DNA of 64,000 nucleotides from Edaphochlamys debaryana (lineage: Eukaryota > Chlorophyta > Chlorophyceae > Chlamydomonadales), in the NCBI GenBank assembly GCA_016858145.1, contig JAEHOE010000070.1, forward strand, positions 62,001 through 126,000. Reading direction: 5' to 3'. The notes beneath the pieces were generated by a model. It was not told the DNA's origin. It worked only from the letters and a program-made list of their open reading frames with translations, and made no database searches. Below, piece by piece: positions 35,175 through 46,820 of the stretch; position 1 is the stretch's first letter, and each line of letters starts with the position of its first letter. The position numbers and the translations under genes are program-made.

Positions 35175-36447
35175 TTGCTAGATACAGCGGCTCAGGAGGG
35201 TAGGGGGACCGTCTATGTGACTATGTGCAGAAGGGGCTCAGCCGCCGCCTTTGATTGGCCCAGCAGCTTGAGCCCCCCTGATGGTTTTGCCTGCTCACTT
35301 CCATGGATCTGAGGGTTCGTTGCGCTGCCAAGCGTTCTTCTCAAACGGGTACCGAAGCGCAAGGTAGTGAAGGTACCGTACGCGGCTGGCAACAGACCGG
35401 ATGAGGACTACGTGAGCGGCGTGGCCCGGTACTGGTACCGCCAAGGGCTTTCGCCTTCACCGCTACGTGGAGCACGTGCGTTGCCTTCATTCTTTGGGGG
35501 GTTATTGGGGGTTTTGGCTGCTCGTGACGTTGCCGACCACGGCGGAACCGCGCTCGCTCTTCACGACGGAGACGACAGGTTTTGGCAGGCGGGAGCTTAC
35601 AACGCGAGGACCACTTTGGCGGTCAGCGGGTGGTCTGCGGGTGGCGGTAAGGGAAGATGTTGCAGGGACGCACGGGCGCGGAAGGCGGTGGGGGAGGCGC
35701 GGGCTGGGGCCTCGTGCTGTCGAGGCCGGAGTCCGTCGCACGTGAAACGCGTGCACGGCGGATGTACCCGGTTAGGACGCATCGCCGCTGTTCGCAGCTG
35801 AGCCAGCTGCGAGCGAGCCGAGTCAGCGAGCCCACTTGATGTATTTGCTCATCCTGCGCGCAGTCTAGAGCGTCTCTGGGGCCAGCGGCCAGCGGCAAGC
35901 CCGGCCGCGGTCAGGCGGCGCAGCGTCCGTACGCGCACATGACCACCGGACGTCCGGCCCCCGTGCGCGCCCGGCCGAGCCGGAGGAAATTGCAAAGGGC
36001 ATGCGAGGCTCCAGCCTCGGCTCAAAGGCGCCCTGTGCGCCCGTTTGCACCCGCACCCTCCAGCGCCGGCTCCATTACGTGTGCGAGTCCGGAACTCGCG
36101 AGTCCTGCAGCTTCAAAGATATCGGACAAAACGGCACCCCGAAGAGCGCTAGACACCGCGCTCTTCCGCAGCAAGGTTAGGTTGGGGCGTGGATTGTGAG
36201 CACGCGGCCAGCGAGCGACAAGCAACTGCCCGCAATTTGCAAGCTAGTCACGGTGGCTTCGTGCCCACGCTGAAACAGCTGCCCTACTGTGCTGTAAACA
36301 ACTCCACCCGCCAGGCCTGGGCTTAAATTCGCAGCAGCGCCACGCTCGTCGTCCGCGGAGTTTTGACGCGGAGGTCCAGGCGCTTATCGGAGGCCCGCGT
36401 TGTGCGTCACGTCGCGCCTTAGCGCCCTGGTGAGCTAGGTGCAAGCC
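35175..36447. other. 5' flank of the L1-like element and promoter region of the next gene
   Basis: The first part is probably the 5' UTR of the element, whose border is not visible. A plus-strand open frame of uncertain meaning occurs at 35346-35801; its start resembles coding sequence (DEDYVSGVARYWYRQG) but matches nothing I know. The rest shows no gene. Confidence 0.35.
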
Positions 36448-38322
36448 ATGCGCGGTGGAGTCGTCCAGGCCTGGCCGGAGGAATCCGCGGATGCATCGGG
36501 TCCTGGTCCCCCGAAAACGGAGCTTCAGCCGGCGTCAGCCCCGAGGACTCTGAGTGAGCTGGCAGCAGAGCTGGAATACGAAGATGTCGGGACCACCGAC
36601 CAGGGGCTGACCGCCGAGGCCGACGCCATAAATCGCGCCCGCGGCATCAGCGCTTCGGCCCGCGGTGCAGCACCTGAGACGGCCAGCAAATCAACCGCAA
36701 CCGCTCCGGTAGTAGGAGCTGATGCCGGCGCCGCGGGCCAAGGCGCACCGGCGCAGGTGCAGCGGCCCACCGCGCTGCCCCTGTCTGCCGGCCTGGGCGA
36801 CTCCAGCGGCCTCCTCGCCTCGCTCATCCAGAACTTCCCCGGGGGCGCTGCGGGGGCGTTAGCAGCACTCAAGGCCATCGAGCAGCGCAGCTCTGAATCT
36901 GCCGCCGACAAGGCGGCTGCCGCGGCCGCGGCTGCGCCGGGCAGAGCGCTTCAGGCCCCCCACGCCGGCTGCCGCACATCAGGCAACGGCGGCGGCAGCA
37001 GCCTCTGGGTCTACGGCGCTGCCTCCGCCGCGGCCTGGGCTGACGACCGACTGCACTCTGCCATGGCTTATGCGAGCGCGAGCGATCAGCAGAACCCCAC
37101 CGGCTCCGATCAGAGCAGCGGCGGCGTGCTGTCGTTTCCCGCCGGATTCTCCTTTACGCCCGGAGACGTGGTCCACTCAGCACACGTCGCCCGCAGCCCC
37201 AGGCTGGCCCACCCCCAAGCGCAGCACGCTCAGCAGCACAGCACCCGGGTGCCGCTCCACGCGGGCCCAACCGCCGGCGCCCTGACGGCAGCGGCGGCCG
37301 CCGCTGGCTTGTGGCCTTCGATGCCAGCGGCGGCGGCTCCGGCGACCGCCAGCGCTTCCTTCGGAGCTCTCCCCGTCGCGGCCGGTGCCGGCGGCAGCCG
37401 GTCACTGGCAACGCCGTCGAGGTCGCTGGTGGCCGGCGGCGCGCCGCCGCCGGCCATGCTGCCGCCGTCAGGGGACCCCGCGCAGCACCGCAAGGGCGGC
37501 AAGGGAGGGAAGGCCGCCGCCGGCGCCGCCGCCGCGTACGGCCTGAACAAGTCCGAGGCCTCCCTGTACAACAGCATCATGGGAGGCCTCAACCAGGGCG
37601 GCAAGAACACCGTGCGCGAGTGGACTGAGGGCGAGAGGTCGCTGTACAGGTGGGGCGTGAGCGAGGAGGAGAGGGTGCACGTGCAGAATGCATGGGCGGG
37701 CGGGTAGATAGCGTCGGGCCTCACGGTGCGGCTGAGTGGTCGAGGACTGGGGAGCTTGGGTGAAGCATCGAGGCTCCTGTCGGCAGCGCTCGGGCCTGTT
37801 TAGCATGTTCGCGTGCGAACTGACACTCCACATCCCGCCACCCTTCACACCTCCAACTCAACGTCACCAATGCCATGTGGACCCTGCAGGCAAATCATGG
37901 GCCGAGGCCCCAACGGCGGCGGCGGTGGCGGCGGCAGCTACAGCGCCGGCAGGCTCAAGGATGCCGGCGGCGGCGGCAGCAGCAGCAGCGGCGGCAGCGG
38001 CCTCGGCGGTGGCGGCGGCGGCGGCAGTGGCCGGGCGGCGGCGGTCAAGGCAAGTGCCTCCGTCTCCACTGCCGCGAGCAATGGAGGCCGCCAGGGCGCC
38101 GGACTGCAGCAGTCCCAACAGCAGCAGCGGCAGCAGGCGCCGTCCCAGCCCCCGTCCCAGCAGCAGCGGGCCTCGAGAGGTCGGGCCGAGGAGGCAGACG
38201 CTAACGGCGGATCTGATGACGACCAGTGCGGCTGGGATGGCGAGCCCGAAGCGTTCCAAGATGACGACGGTGGCGATGACTCCTCCGCCGTGCAGCCCAA
38301 CAAGCGGCAGCGGGCGGCATAA
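36448..38322 (+). CDS. Low-complexity, probably nuclear protein of unknown function
   Basis: Two exons (36448-37649, 37890-38322) give 544 residues. The splice is phase-exact (AG|G) and joins GERSLYR to QIMGRGPNGG. The start is the ATG at 36448. Long Ala-, Gly-, Ser- and Gln-rich runs dominate. The less biased parts are LSELAAELEYEDVG near residue 30, SSGLLASLIQNFPGGAAGAL near residue 115 (an amphipathic helix) and, most conserved-looking, LNKSEASLYNSIMGGLNQG plus VREWTEGERSLYR just before the intron. The C-terminus is acidic and ends in PNKRQRAA, a possible nuclear localisation signal. I recognise no family. The poly-Gln tail and acidic region would suit a transcription or RNA-binding cofactor, but that is a guess. 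Confidence 0.65.
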
Positions 38323-41300
38323 GCGGCCTGGTCTTGCGATCGACAGCTGGCCGTTGTTGCACGTTCCTTCGGACCGGGTCCGCTACGGCCTTGTGGGATC
38401 TCTTGATGCGTCGCTTGAGGGCCTTACATCGCCGCCGTCCATGCCTGTAGCTGTGTACAGATCAGGCGGTCCGCACTTCGCTGTCGCGGCAGTGCCACAC
38501 ACACACCCAGTATGCCGCCGCTCTGGATACAGACGCCGGGAGGAGGCCCGGGAGGTTGCGTGTCGGGCTAGCACAGGAGTGAGGTCTGAGAGGCAAGCCA
38601 CGTTGGGGTGCTCAAGAAGAGGAGGAGTGTTTGGTGGTTGGCTTGGGATTGAGGAAAACGCGGGAAACGACAGCCTGGGAGGACGAGAGCTCTTGCCAAC
38701 GCACGCGATAATAGAATGGTACAATCACGAAGCTTTCATTCACCAAGGGTAAACAGGATTGTGGAAAGCGGTACGCCTGGTATGCGGAAGGCAGGCTCGC
38801 AAGAAGGGGGGGTCAGCGGGCAAGTCCGCAGATCTGTACACGAAGCCGATGATGAGTATCGTACAAGCAACGTCTAACGCTAGCTACCGGTATACCTGCT
38901 ATGGCTGCTAGTACGAAGCACGGGGCCTACTAGTACGTTTCTTCCTGCCAAGCACTTCTTTTGCGCCCCATTCAAGAGGTCGTTTGCGCCCCATTAGAGT
39001 GGTCGACCACGGTCGTTTGCGTGCTGATGGGGCAGTGCCCGTCACCGCCTTTCTTTTTTGGGCGCCTATATAAGTACGCATGTCTTGGTTGTGTGGCTGT
39101 CTGCACTTAGGAAGTGGGTGCGGCCCAGATTGTGGAAATGGAGGCTCCGGGGAGTCTCCATCTGGAGCGAGGTGGGGGGTCCGCCTCTGGGCGGACCGGT
39201 TTGCTCCGCTGTCCAAGTAGTGCGGCTGCGTAGCAAGGGGCGTGTGGGTAGGTGTGCAGCCGTCATGGGCGATTTGCATGTGCGTGGGCACAACTTCCAC
39301 GGTGGGGCGGTTGGGCTAAGCTCAAGCTGCCCACGGTGTCACCCGAGCGTGACTGCCATTCAGACATTGCTTATTCCGCTTGCGACTGGGGCCAGTGGCG
39401 CTTTGAGGCGTTGACGTCATAGGCGGCGACGGGCGGCGCGTGTGCATCAGGCCGCCGCCGGTTGCTGTCCAGGCAGCACATGCGCGCGCGGAAGGGCAAG
39501 GCAACTGGAATACCATAAAGTGGTGGCCTTTGGTGCAAAAGGCATGCGAGAGAAGGGGTGTAAAAGGTGTTGGGGTGTGTCATATATCTATGCCTGCCGG
39601 GTTTCACTGGAGTTACTCTGGTGGCTCGTTCTTCATGACGGCGGTTGCGCCTGGGTAAGCTGGTTCGTGGGTTTGAGCGTTTGGAGAGGGTGAGGCGTGG
39701 GTTGCGGGTGCAGGGGTGGTGGAACATATCAACAAAGCGTGGCTGCCGCGTGGGGCAGAATTTCAACCGGTGCCTAAGCGTGTGTATGAGCTCAAGGAGA
39801 GCCCAACGGCCGCGTATCGGTGTGCGGGCGTGTGCGGTCGGGACGCAGTCCAGTCTTTGCGGAGGGGGGCACCCCTGAGTGTTGGCGCGTGTTTGCAAGC
39901 AATTGTCCCCGCCATTCTCGACGGTCTTTACCAGTCGTTGTCCTAGATTGTCCCTTCATAAAGGGCTTTTACTCCTCAAGCTAGCTGCACTAGCTTCCAA
40001 GCGGCGGCCGTTAACTGTCTCTGGACCGCTCTTGCCCCTTCGAACCTGGCTGTGGGCGGTGCTGACCGCCGAGGCCGCCGGCCCTCCTACGGCTTCCCAA
40101 CCTGCCACCAGTGGCAAGCGGACCAGATGGCAGACCTGCCTGGCGTTGCCAGTGGCCCCTGGCCCCCAACCGAGCAGGCGGGCCGTCTAGGTCCTCAAGG
40201 AGGCAGGGGTGGTGAGCAGACCTGCGATGCAACCGAGCAAACGACAGCACGATGGCACGGCCGGGCTGGACTTCCAGTCGCCTGCTGCCAACGGCATGGT
40301 AGCCAGGAAGGCATGTCCTGTGGAGCAGTCAACCTGAGTCAGCAGACAGCAGAGCGAACGTGGATGGGGGCCGGGCGTCAGTTGAGCTGAGATTGGGCGG
40401 GAAAGGGTTTGGGACGTTGGCCGGTTCGCGCAGTAGGGTGGGGTGGGGATGCGGTGGGCCGAGGTGGGACGCGTTGGACTTGCGAGCGCGTGTTACCGCC
40501 AGAGTGAGGGTCAGGGTCACTCAGGGAGGGGTCCGGAGGGTTCGGCAGGGGAGCTGCACAGGAGCACAGGTTGCTGTTGTGTCCAGGGAAGGCTCAAGGA
40601 AGCGTCACGCTGGGCAGTGGGCAGGTGTGTGCAAGCCACGGCAGGCCCAGAAGGTGCTGGGCCCCGACGGCACGAAGCTGTGGCAGCACCCCTGAAGGGC
40701 CGCCTGGTAAGCCTTGACGAGGGCCGCCGGCCCGCCGGCGTTGCCCCGAGTGTTGTTCAATCTTGCGCCACACGGGTCACACAGACAAGGGCCTCAGCCT
40801 GGAACTCCCATGAGGGCCTCCCCGCAGTGGCTGCCGCGCAGGTTACGGCTGGGCTGGCTCGATTTCCAGGCACGGAGGAGGCACGGAGCCCTCTACGTGT
40901 CCTCCTCGGCACGTCCCCCCTTAAGCCCTTCATGGTGGCGGCCCAAGTGCCGCCTGGTGCGTGTCCAGCCTTGTCCAGCGCTACCTGACTCCCTCCGGCT
41001 GCCCGCCTCTTGCCACCCCTGCCTCTTGCCGCCTCGGCCCGACCCGTGGGGCAGTCTCTTCCCGACTCCGGCACGTCCATGTGGACGCTGCCGTTCTCCG
41101 TCCCTAAGTGTACCCTGACTGTCGGCGTTCGAAGCGTAACAAGCTGTTCGGCGAAACCAGCTGTGACGGCGAGGTCGCCTGTACTTGCGCATCCAGCGGG
41201 CGTCTCGCAGCTCTAGCGGCGTCACAGGTGCCCTAGCGCACTCAGCTCACAGTCCAGACTTACTTCCGCTTAGGCCTTGGCCGTAAGCTGTTCAAACCGG

Positions 41301-41649
41301 GAACATGGGAACACTGCGGACATTACCCTGCGTACCCAGTGTCGCACGTACCAGCTCCTGTTAGGTGGATGTACGCGGCCAACATCCTTGAATCTAAACT
41401 ACAACCAGAACGCTCGTGGCGCCTAGAGTGCGCTCTCGAACGATACCGTGAAAAGCCCCGTCGTGTGCGTGTCCTCGGCGAGGGCTGACGTGATCTACTG
41501 ATCGCCTTCTACAAGCTGCGGCTGGGCGGGGCCCTTACGACGCCCACAGATATGTTATCGGTGCGGCATCTCGGCGCCTAACACAGCGCGCCCTGCACAG
41601 CACCAGGGCTGACACGTGGACGATCGTGTCGCGAAGGGCTGACACGAGG
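38323..41649. other. Long intergenic region, possibly transposon-derived
   Basis: GC content is lower than in neighbouring genes and no complete gene is visible. A TATATAAG motif lies at 39067-39074, and tttgcgccccatt occurs twice near 38960-38995. Two plus-strand open stretches look somewhat protein-like: about 39440-39658 (NWNTIKWWPLVQKACERRG) and about 39719-39946 (VEHINKAWLPRGAEFQPVPK). I match neither to a family. They could be decayed mobile-element exons. Confidence 0.35.
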
Positions 41650-44600
41650 ATGCACACGCCAAGCTTGCGCGCCAGCTTTGGGCGGCGCAGCAGCGAGGCC
41701 GGCCCCCGGGGACCTTCCTCTCCACCGCGCGCGGCGGCTGGCGTCCAGGGGCCCGCCGCTGTACCCGCCGACCCTGCCACGGGCTTGGACCACTTCCCGT
41801 TGCTCCAGGCCGTGCCTTTGACGCCCTGCCCCACGTTAGTCCGGGCGGATCTGGATGGTCCGCTGCCGGTGGCGGAGCTCCACCCCGCCAGCAAGCGCGA
41901 CGTCGCTGCGGCGGAGCAGGCCGTCGCAGCAGCCATCCAGTTGCGCCTGCACCAGAGGCACCACCCGACGGCCCACGCCGGCGATGTCGCCACCCCGGCG
42001 CCACCCCATCCAGTGCCTACAGGCCCCTCGGCGGCCCTGCCCTCCTCGACGACGCCGCTGCAGCCACCAAACTCGGCCGGTCCGGCTTCACCTCCCCAGG
42101 CGGACCAGCCGGTGGCGGCGCTCCAGCCGCCACAAGCCCCACATCTGGAGGGCCTGAAGGCGCCTGCCCTGGGGTCAGACAACGGTCCCGACGGGGGCTT
42201 GGTCGGTACCGATAGCCTGCGCACCCTGCCAGTGTGGGGGTCGGAGGCGGCCGTGGATGCACCACCGTCAGCTGCCGCCGCGCCTGAGGGGTACGCCTCG
42301 CCAGGCATTGAGGCCGGGATAGTGCTCGGCGGCGGCGAGGCCGGGGACAGCGGCGGCGGCGGCGGCAGCGGCGAGGCGGGTTCGAGCGCTCTGGCGGCGG
42401 AGGCAAGGGGCGTGGCGGAAGGTGCGCGGGGATTGCTGGGGGCGCTGCTGGTGATGTCTATGGTGCAGTTGGCTGGGGCGGGGGTGAGGAATGGGGTGTG
42501 TTTGGGTCGTGGCGAAGGCAGGGGAGGGGGGAGGGATCGGCGGGGGTCAACGGGGCATGAAGGCAGGCCATAGGGAGGCGGGTCGCGGGTGAGCTGCGTA
42601 GCTTGAGAGCTGGGAGGCCACGCTTTCTGCGCTTCTCCGCCTCCACTTGCCGCGCATTCTCCTCACCCCGTGTGCAGATGCGGAGAGCGGCGCCTGCAAA
42701 CCGGCAGGTAGCAGTGGAGCCAATGCCATGCTGCCGCTAGCCTTTGGGTCCTCCGTCACCGTCTCCGCGCCCCTCCTCAAGCTCAACCCAGCCTTCAACC
42801 CAATAGCCGCCGCCACCAGCGCCACCGCCGCCACTGGCCCCAGTGGCTCCCTCCCCAACTCCCGCCCCAGCAGCGCCCAGCCTGGCACAGTGTCTCTCTC
42901 GCGAGCCGCGTCTGGCGGCGAAGGGGCGGCCTCGCCACCACAACCACTGCACAGCCACGGCGGGATCAGCGGCAGCGCCAGCGGCAACGCATTCAGCAGC
43001 CCCTCGTCGGCGGCGCGGCGCGCCGCGGCCGTGGCGGCGGCGGCTGCCGGGCATGGCTGGACCAGCTCGGAGGACTCTGAGTTCACGATCGCACGGCTCC
43101 ATTCCTGGAACTGCTCGACGGCTGCCAACGTGATTTCAGCGATCCCGCCGCCGCGGCGCAAGCCGGTGATCGAGCACCAGTCGAGCTCTAATGTGGTGGG
43201 GGGCTTTGAGCATACGCGCCATGCCGCGACGTCGACGGGTATCGGGAGCCTCGGCAGCCTCACGCGAAGCAGCGGTCACCGCTTCCGCGGCGGTGGCGGC
43301 GGCGGCGCAGCGCCCACTGCCGCCGCGCCTGGCGGCGCCGCCAGCAGCGCTGCCGTCGAGCGGTACGGCGCGCTGATGATGAGCTCCGCCGGATGGAGGT
43401 GTACGGAGATCATGCATGACATGCATGACGCGCTCCTGATGACACGTATGACGGGCAGGCCGGGGCCGCCGCCGCCAGCTCCGCCGCCGCCGGCGGTGTC
43501 CGTACCGGTGTACGACAGGAGGCGCTCTGCGTCAGGGCTCGGGGCAGGTGCGATGGGCGCTTGTTGGTTGCAAGGCACTGGTTCGAATGTGGAGAAGTCA
43601 TCTTGGGGGACGAGTGAGCCTTACACGGTCTCAAAACTTGGGCAATGCTGTCCGTGGACAGGATTCTGACAGCCGTCCCTGCTGTCGTAACCCTGCCTGC
43701 CTGTAGGTACGGCCCCCACATCGCCCGCCAGCCCGGGTGTCCACCCGCTGGGCCGCCACCGCTTCTCCGAGGTCCAGCCCACCGCCTCCGAGACCACTTC
43801 CCCCCTCCAGCCCCCGCCCCGCCCGACCTTCGGGGCCGCCCCGTCAATCTCCACCTCGCCCGTTGCGTCCGGATCACTGTTTGGCCCCGGCAGCACCGCC
43901 GCCGGTCCCCACAGCAGCCCCGCAGTCCCCGGCGGAGGTGGCGGCGGCGGCGGCGGAGTGTACGGCGGTCCTCAGGGGCTGCCGCGTGCCAGCGGCTCCG
44001 GCGGGGCCCCGACGGATGTCGACGCTGCCTCGGCCGCCGCCGGCAGCGGCGCCGGGGCCTCACAGCTGCCGCGCGCGAGCGGCTCGGGCCGCGGCGACCC
44101 CAACTCCGGCTCCGCGACGGTTCGACTTCCGTCCATGCCCTCCCTCGCCCTCGACCGCTCCGCCCATCTCGACGCACAAGGCCCCGGCGGCGACGGACCC
44201 ATCCCCAGCCCCGGCCCCCGCTCCGGCCCCCGCTCCGGCCCCGGTTCCGGCCCTTTCCTAAACCTTGGCCCCGCCGCATGCGATGCCCTAGAGTCCGCGG
44301 CCCGCAGCTCCAGTGCCAGCTGTGCCCTGGAACGGCCCACGGGCCTCCAGTCGCCGCCCGTCGGCGCCACGCCGCACTCGCCGACTCCGCACTCCCCCAC
44401 GCCCGGTCGCGCCGTTACGGGGCGTGGCGGTGTGCTCCAGTCCTTCCTGGGCCCCATCACGCGCCTGCGGTCTGGATCCTCCACCAACGGCGCTCGCGCG
44501 GCGGCGGCGGCGGCACGGGCCTCGAGCGACGTGCCCCGTCGGCCGCCGGCGTCCCCCAGTGTACCGCACTTTGCTGCCGTGGAGTACGGCTCACCATCGT

Positions 44601-46820
44601 CGCCGCCGCCGTCGGCTTTGGTGGCGGCGGATCCCAGCCTCATCCATAACGCCAGCAACGGCATAATGGGCATGGGCGTCGGCGGTACGCTCAGTTGGGA
44701 GGCCACGCTTGAAGTGCTGAGGGAGCAAGTGGCGCCCCGGCTGCCGGCGGCGGCGCCGGGCCCAGGCGGCGGCGGCGGCGGGCACGGCGGCGGCAGCGGC
44801 AGCGGAGGCGGTGGCGGTGGCGGCGCGCCGCTGTCGCCGCGGACCAAGGCGCCCAAGCCGGCGGCGGGGTCGGGTTCGATGCTGAAGCTCTTTCGCCGTG
44901 GCTCCGGCGCCGCCGGCGGCAAGGGTGAGAGGGTGGCGCGCGGGTAACGACGGCCAGATGCACCGGAACCTCAAAGCCTCGCCCCTCCTTCTACCCCTCG
45001 TGAACTGCACTCACCACTGCCCCACGCATCCCGCGTTTGCCCGTGCAGCTTCGAGGCAGCGCCCCGAGGAGGGGGACATCGTGGGACCCGACACGGGCGT
45101 CGTGACGCTGGCGTTATGCCCCGACGGCCCCTCGGAACACGGCAACCAGAACTTCACGGCAGCCTCCGCCGAGGCCCTGGCGATCGCATACGCGGCCGCC
45201 GCCGGCTCCGTCGCCGGCGGCGGCGGCGGCGGCGGCAGCAGCGGCGCCACGGCGGAGCCGGCGCTCTCCACCGGCGGCGGCTCTGGCGAATTTGGGACGC
45301 TGGCCGACGTGCTGGGTTCGGGGCGTCTTGGTGGCATGCCGCGGCGCGCGCCGCCGCCGTCGGCACCGCTGGCGTCTGGCACCTTCAACTGGAACCCCAA
45401 CGGCGAGATCGACGCGGCGGCGCCGCCACGAGGCTCCTCCGTCTCAGGCGCGCCGCTGCCGCCAGCGCTGGAAAGCTCTCTGTCTGCTTTAGCCGCCGCC
45501 ACAACCAGCCCTGCCGCCGCCGTCGGCACCTCCAAGCTTGCTGTGCGCTCTTCGCCGCTGCACTCGCCGCCGATCGGCGTCGGTGCCTCGCCAACCGCCG
45601 CCGCCGCTGCCGCCGCTGCCACGTCAGGCCGGGTCTCGCCGCAGCTGCCATCGGGCCGGGCGTCGCTAACGCCCTCCGCTGCTGACCCCTGGCTGCGACG
45701 GGCGGTGCAGGAGGACCCGACCCGAGCTCAGCGCCCTGCCGGGTGGCGTCCCTCCTCATCCGATTCTGGCACTGGCCCCGGCCCCGATGCAATCTACGTC
45801 GCCGCCAATGCCGCCGCCAGCCCAGCTCGTCTCGGCGGCGCCGGCAGCGGCGGCAGCTCTTCCGGCGGCCCGGTGGCGTTCCTCGTCTCGGGGTCGCCAG
45901 CGGCGGCCCTGGCGCCGCCGCCGCCGGCGCCGTCGCCCCGCATAACGCTCACGCACTCCTTGCTGGACCCTCAGATCGTTCGGGAAGACGACGGCGAGGG
46001 AGAGGCTGACGCCGACGGCGCCGCCAGCGGCGGCGTCGGCGTGGCGACGTCGGACATTGCGGCGCCGGACGCCGCCGCCGCCGCGGCGGTGGCGGCGGGG
46101 CTGGCGTCGCCGACGACTCCGGGCAAAGGCAAACACCAGATCAAGAGCCTGCTGAGGTCCCTCGTCAGCAGGTCCGCTCGCCACGGTGGCGCCGGCGGCG
46201 GCGGCAGCACCGGCGGCAGTGCGAGCGGCAGCAACACCGCCAGCTTCAGCGGCAGCAGCGCCGCCGCCAGCCCGCCCGCCGCCGCCAGCCCGCCCGCCGC
46301 CGGTGCCGTCGGCGTACGCACGGCCTCGGCTTTCGCCGCCGTGTCGGCGGGGCCGGACAGCTCTGGCAACAGCGCTGGAAACAGCCCGCTCGCCGGCGCA
46401 CGCAAGGGCGGCAGCTTCTTGGGCTCCCTCCTCCGACCCAAGTCACACAGAGCCAGCTTCGACTCCGAGACCTTTCCGGCGGCGCCGCCTGGCGGCAGCA
46501 GGAGCTTCGCCCTGGGCTCCGGCGCGACGGCGGCAGCGCACCGCCCGCTCGTCACCGCCGCCAGCGGGGGCATCGGCGGCATCGGCGTCGGCGGCGGCGG
46601 CGCCGCCGCCGCCGCCGCCTTTTTGCCGCCGTCGCGGCACTCGGTTGACGTCGCCGCCGGCGCCGCCGTGGCGGCCAATGTGCCGCAGCGGGGCGCGCTG
46701 GCGGCGGCCATGGCCATGGGCCAGCTGGGACGGCCGCTGACGGCGGCGGAGGCTGAGATGCGGCTGACCCACATCGCACCCCTGGCGGCGGCGGTGCTCT
46801 CACCGCCGCGCAAGCACTGA
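41650..46820 (+). CDS. Very large Ala/Gly/Ser/Pro-rich protein of unknown function
   Basis: Four exons (41650-42421, 42678-43547, 43707-44924, 45049-46820) give 1543 residues. All three introns interrupt a codon after its first base and the frame closes exactly, which supports the model. Most of the protein is low-complexity. Short basic islands recur and look alike: SGSMLKLFRRGSG, KHQIKSLLRSLVSRS and GSFLGSLLRPKSHR, each an amphipathic basic helix. Another ordered part is SEFTIARLHSWNCSTAANV with PPPRRKPVIEHQSSSNVVGG (about 43080-43200). The C-terminus is LTAAEAEMRLTHIAPLAAA. There is no signal peptide or membrane segment. I recognise no domain; membrane or cytoskeletal scaffolding is possible but unproven. 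Confidence 0.65.

Noticed and set aside
43972..46813. Long minus-strand frames opposite the 41650-46820 gene
   Set aside because: GC-rich sequence keeps antisense frames open. The plus-strand exons join in phase at consensus splice sites, and the antisense frames do not.
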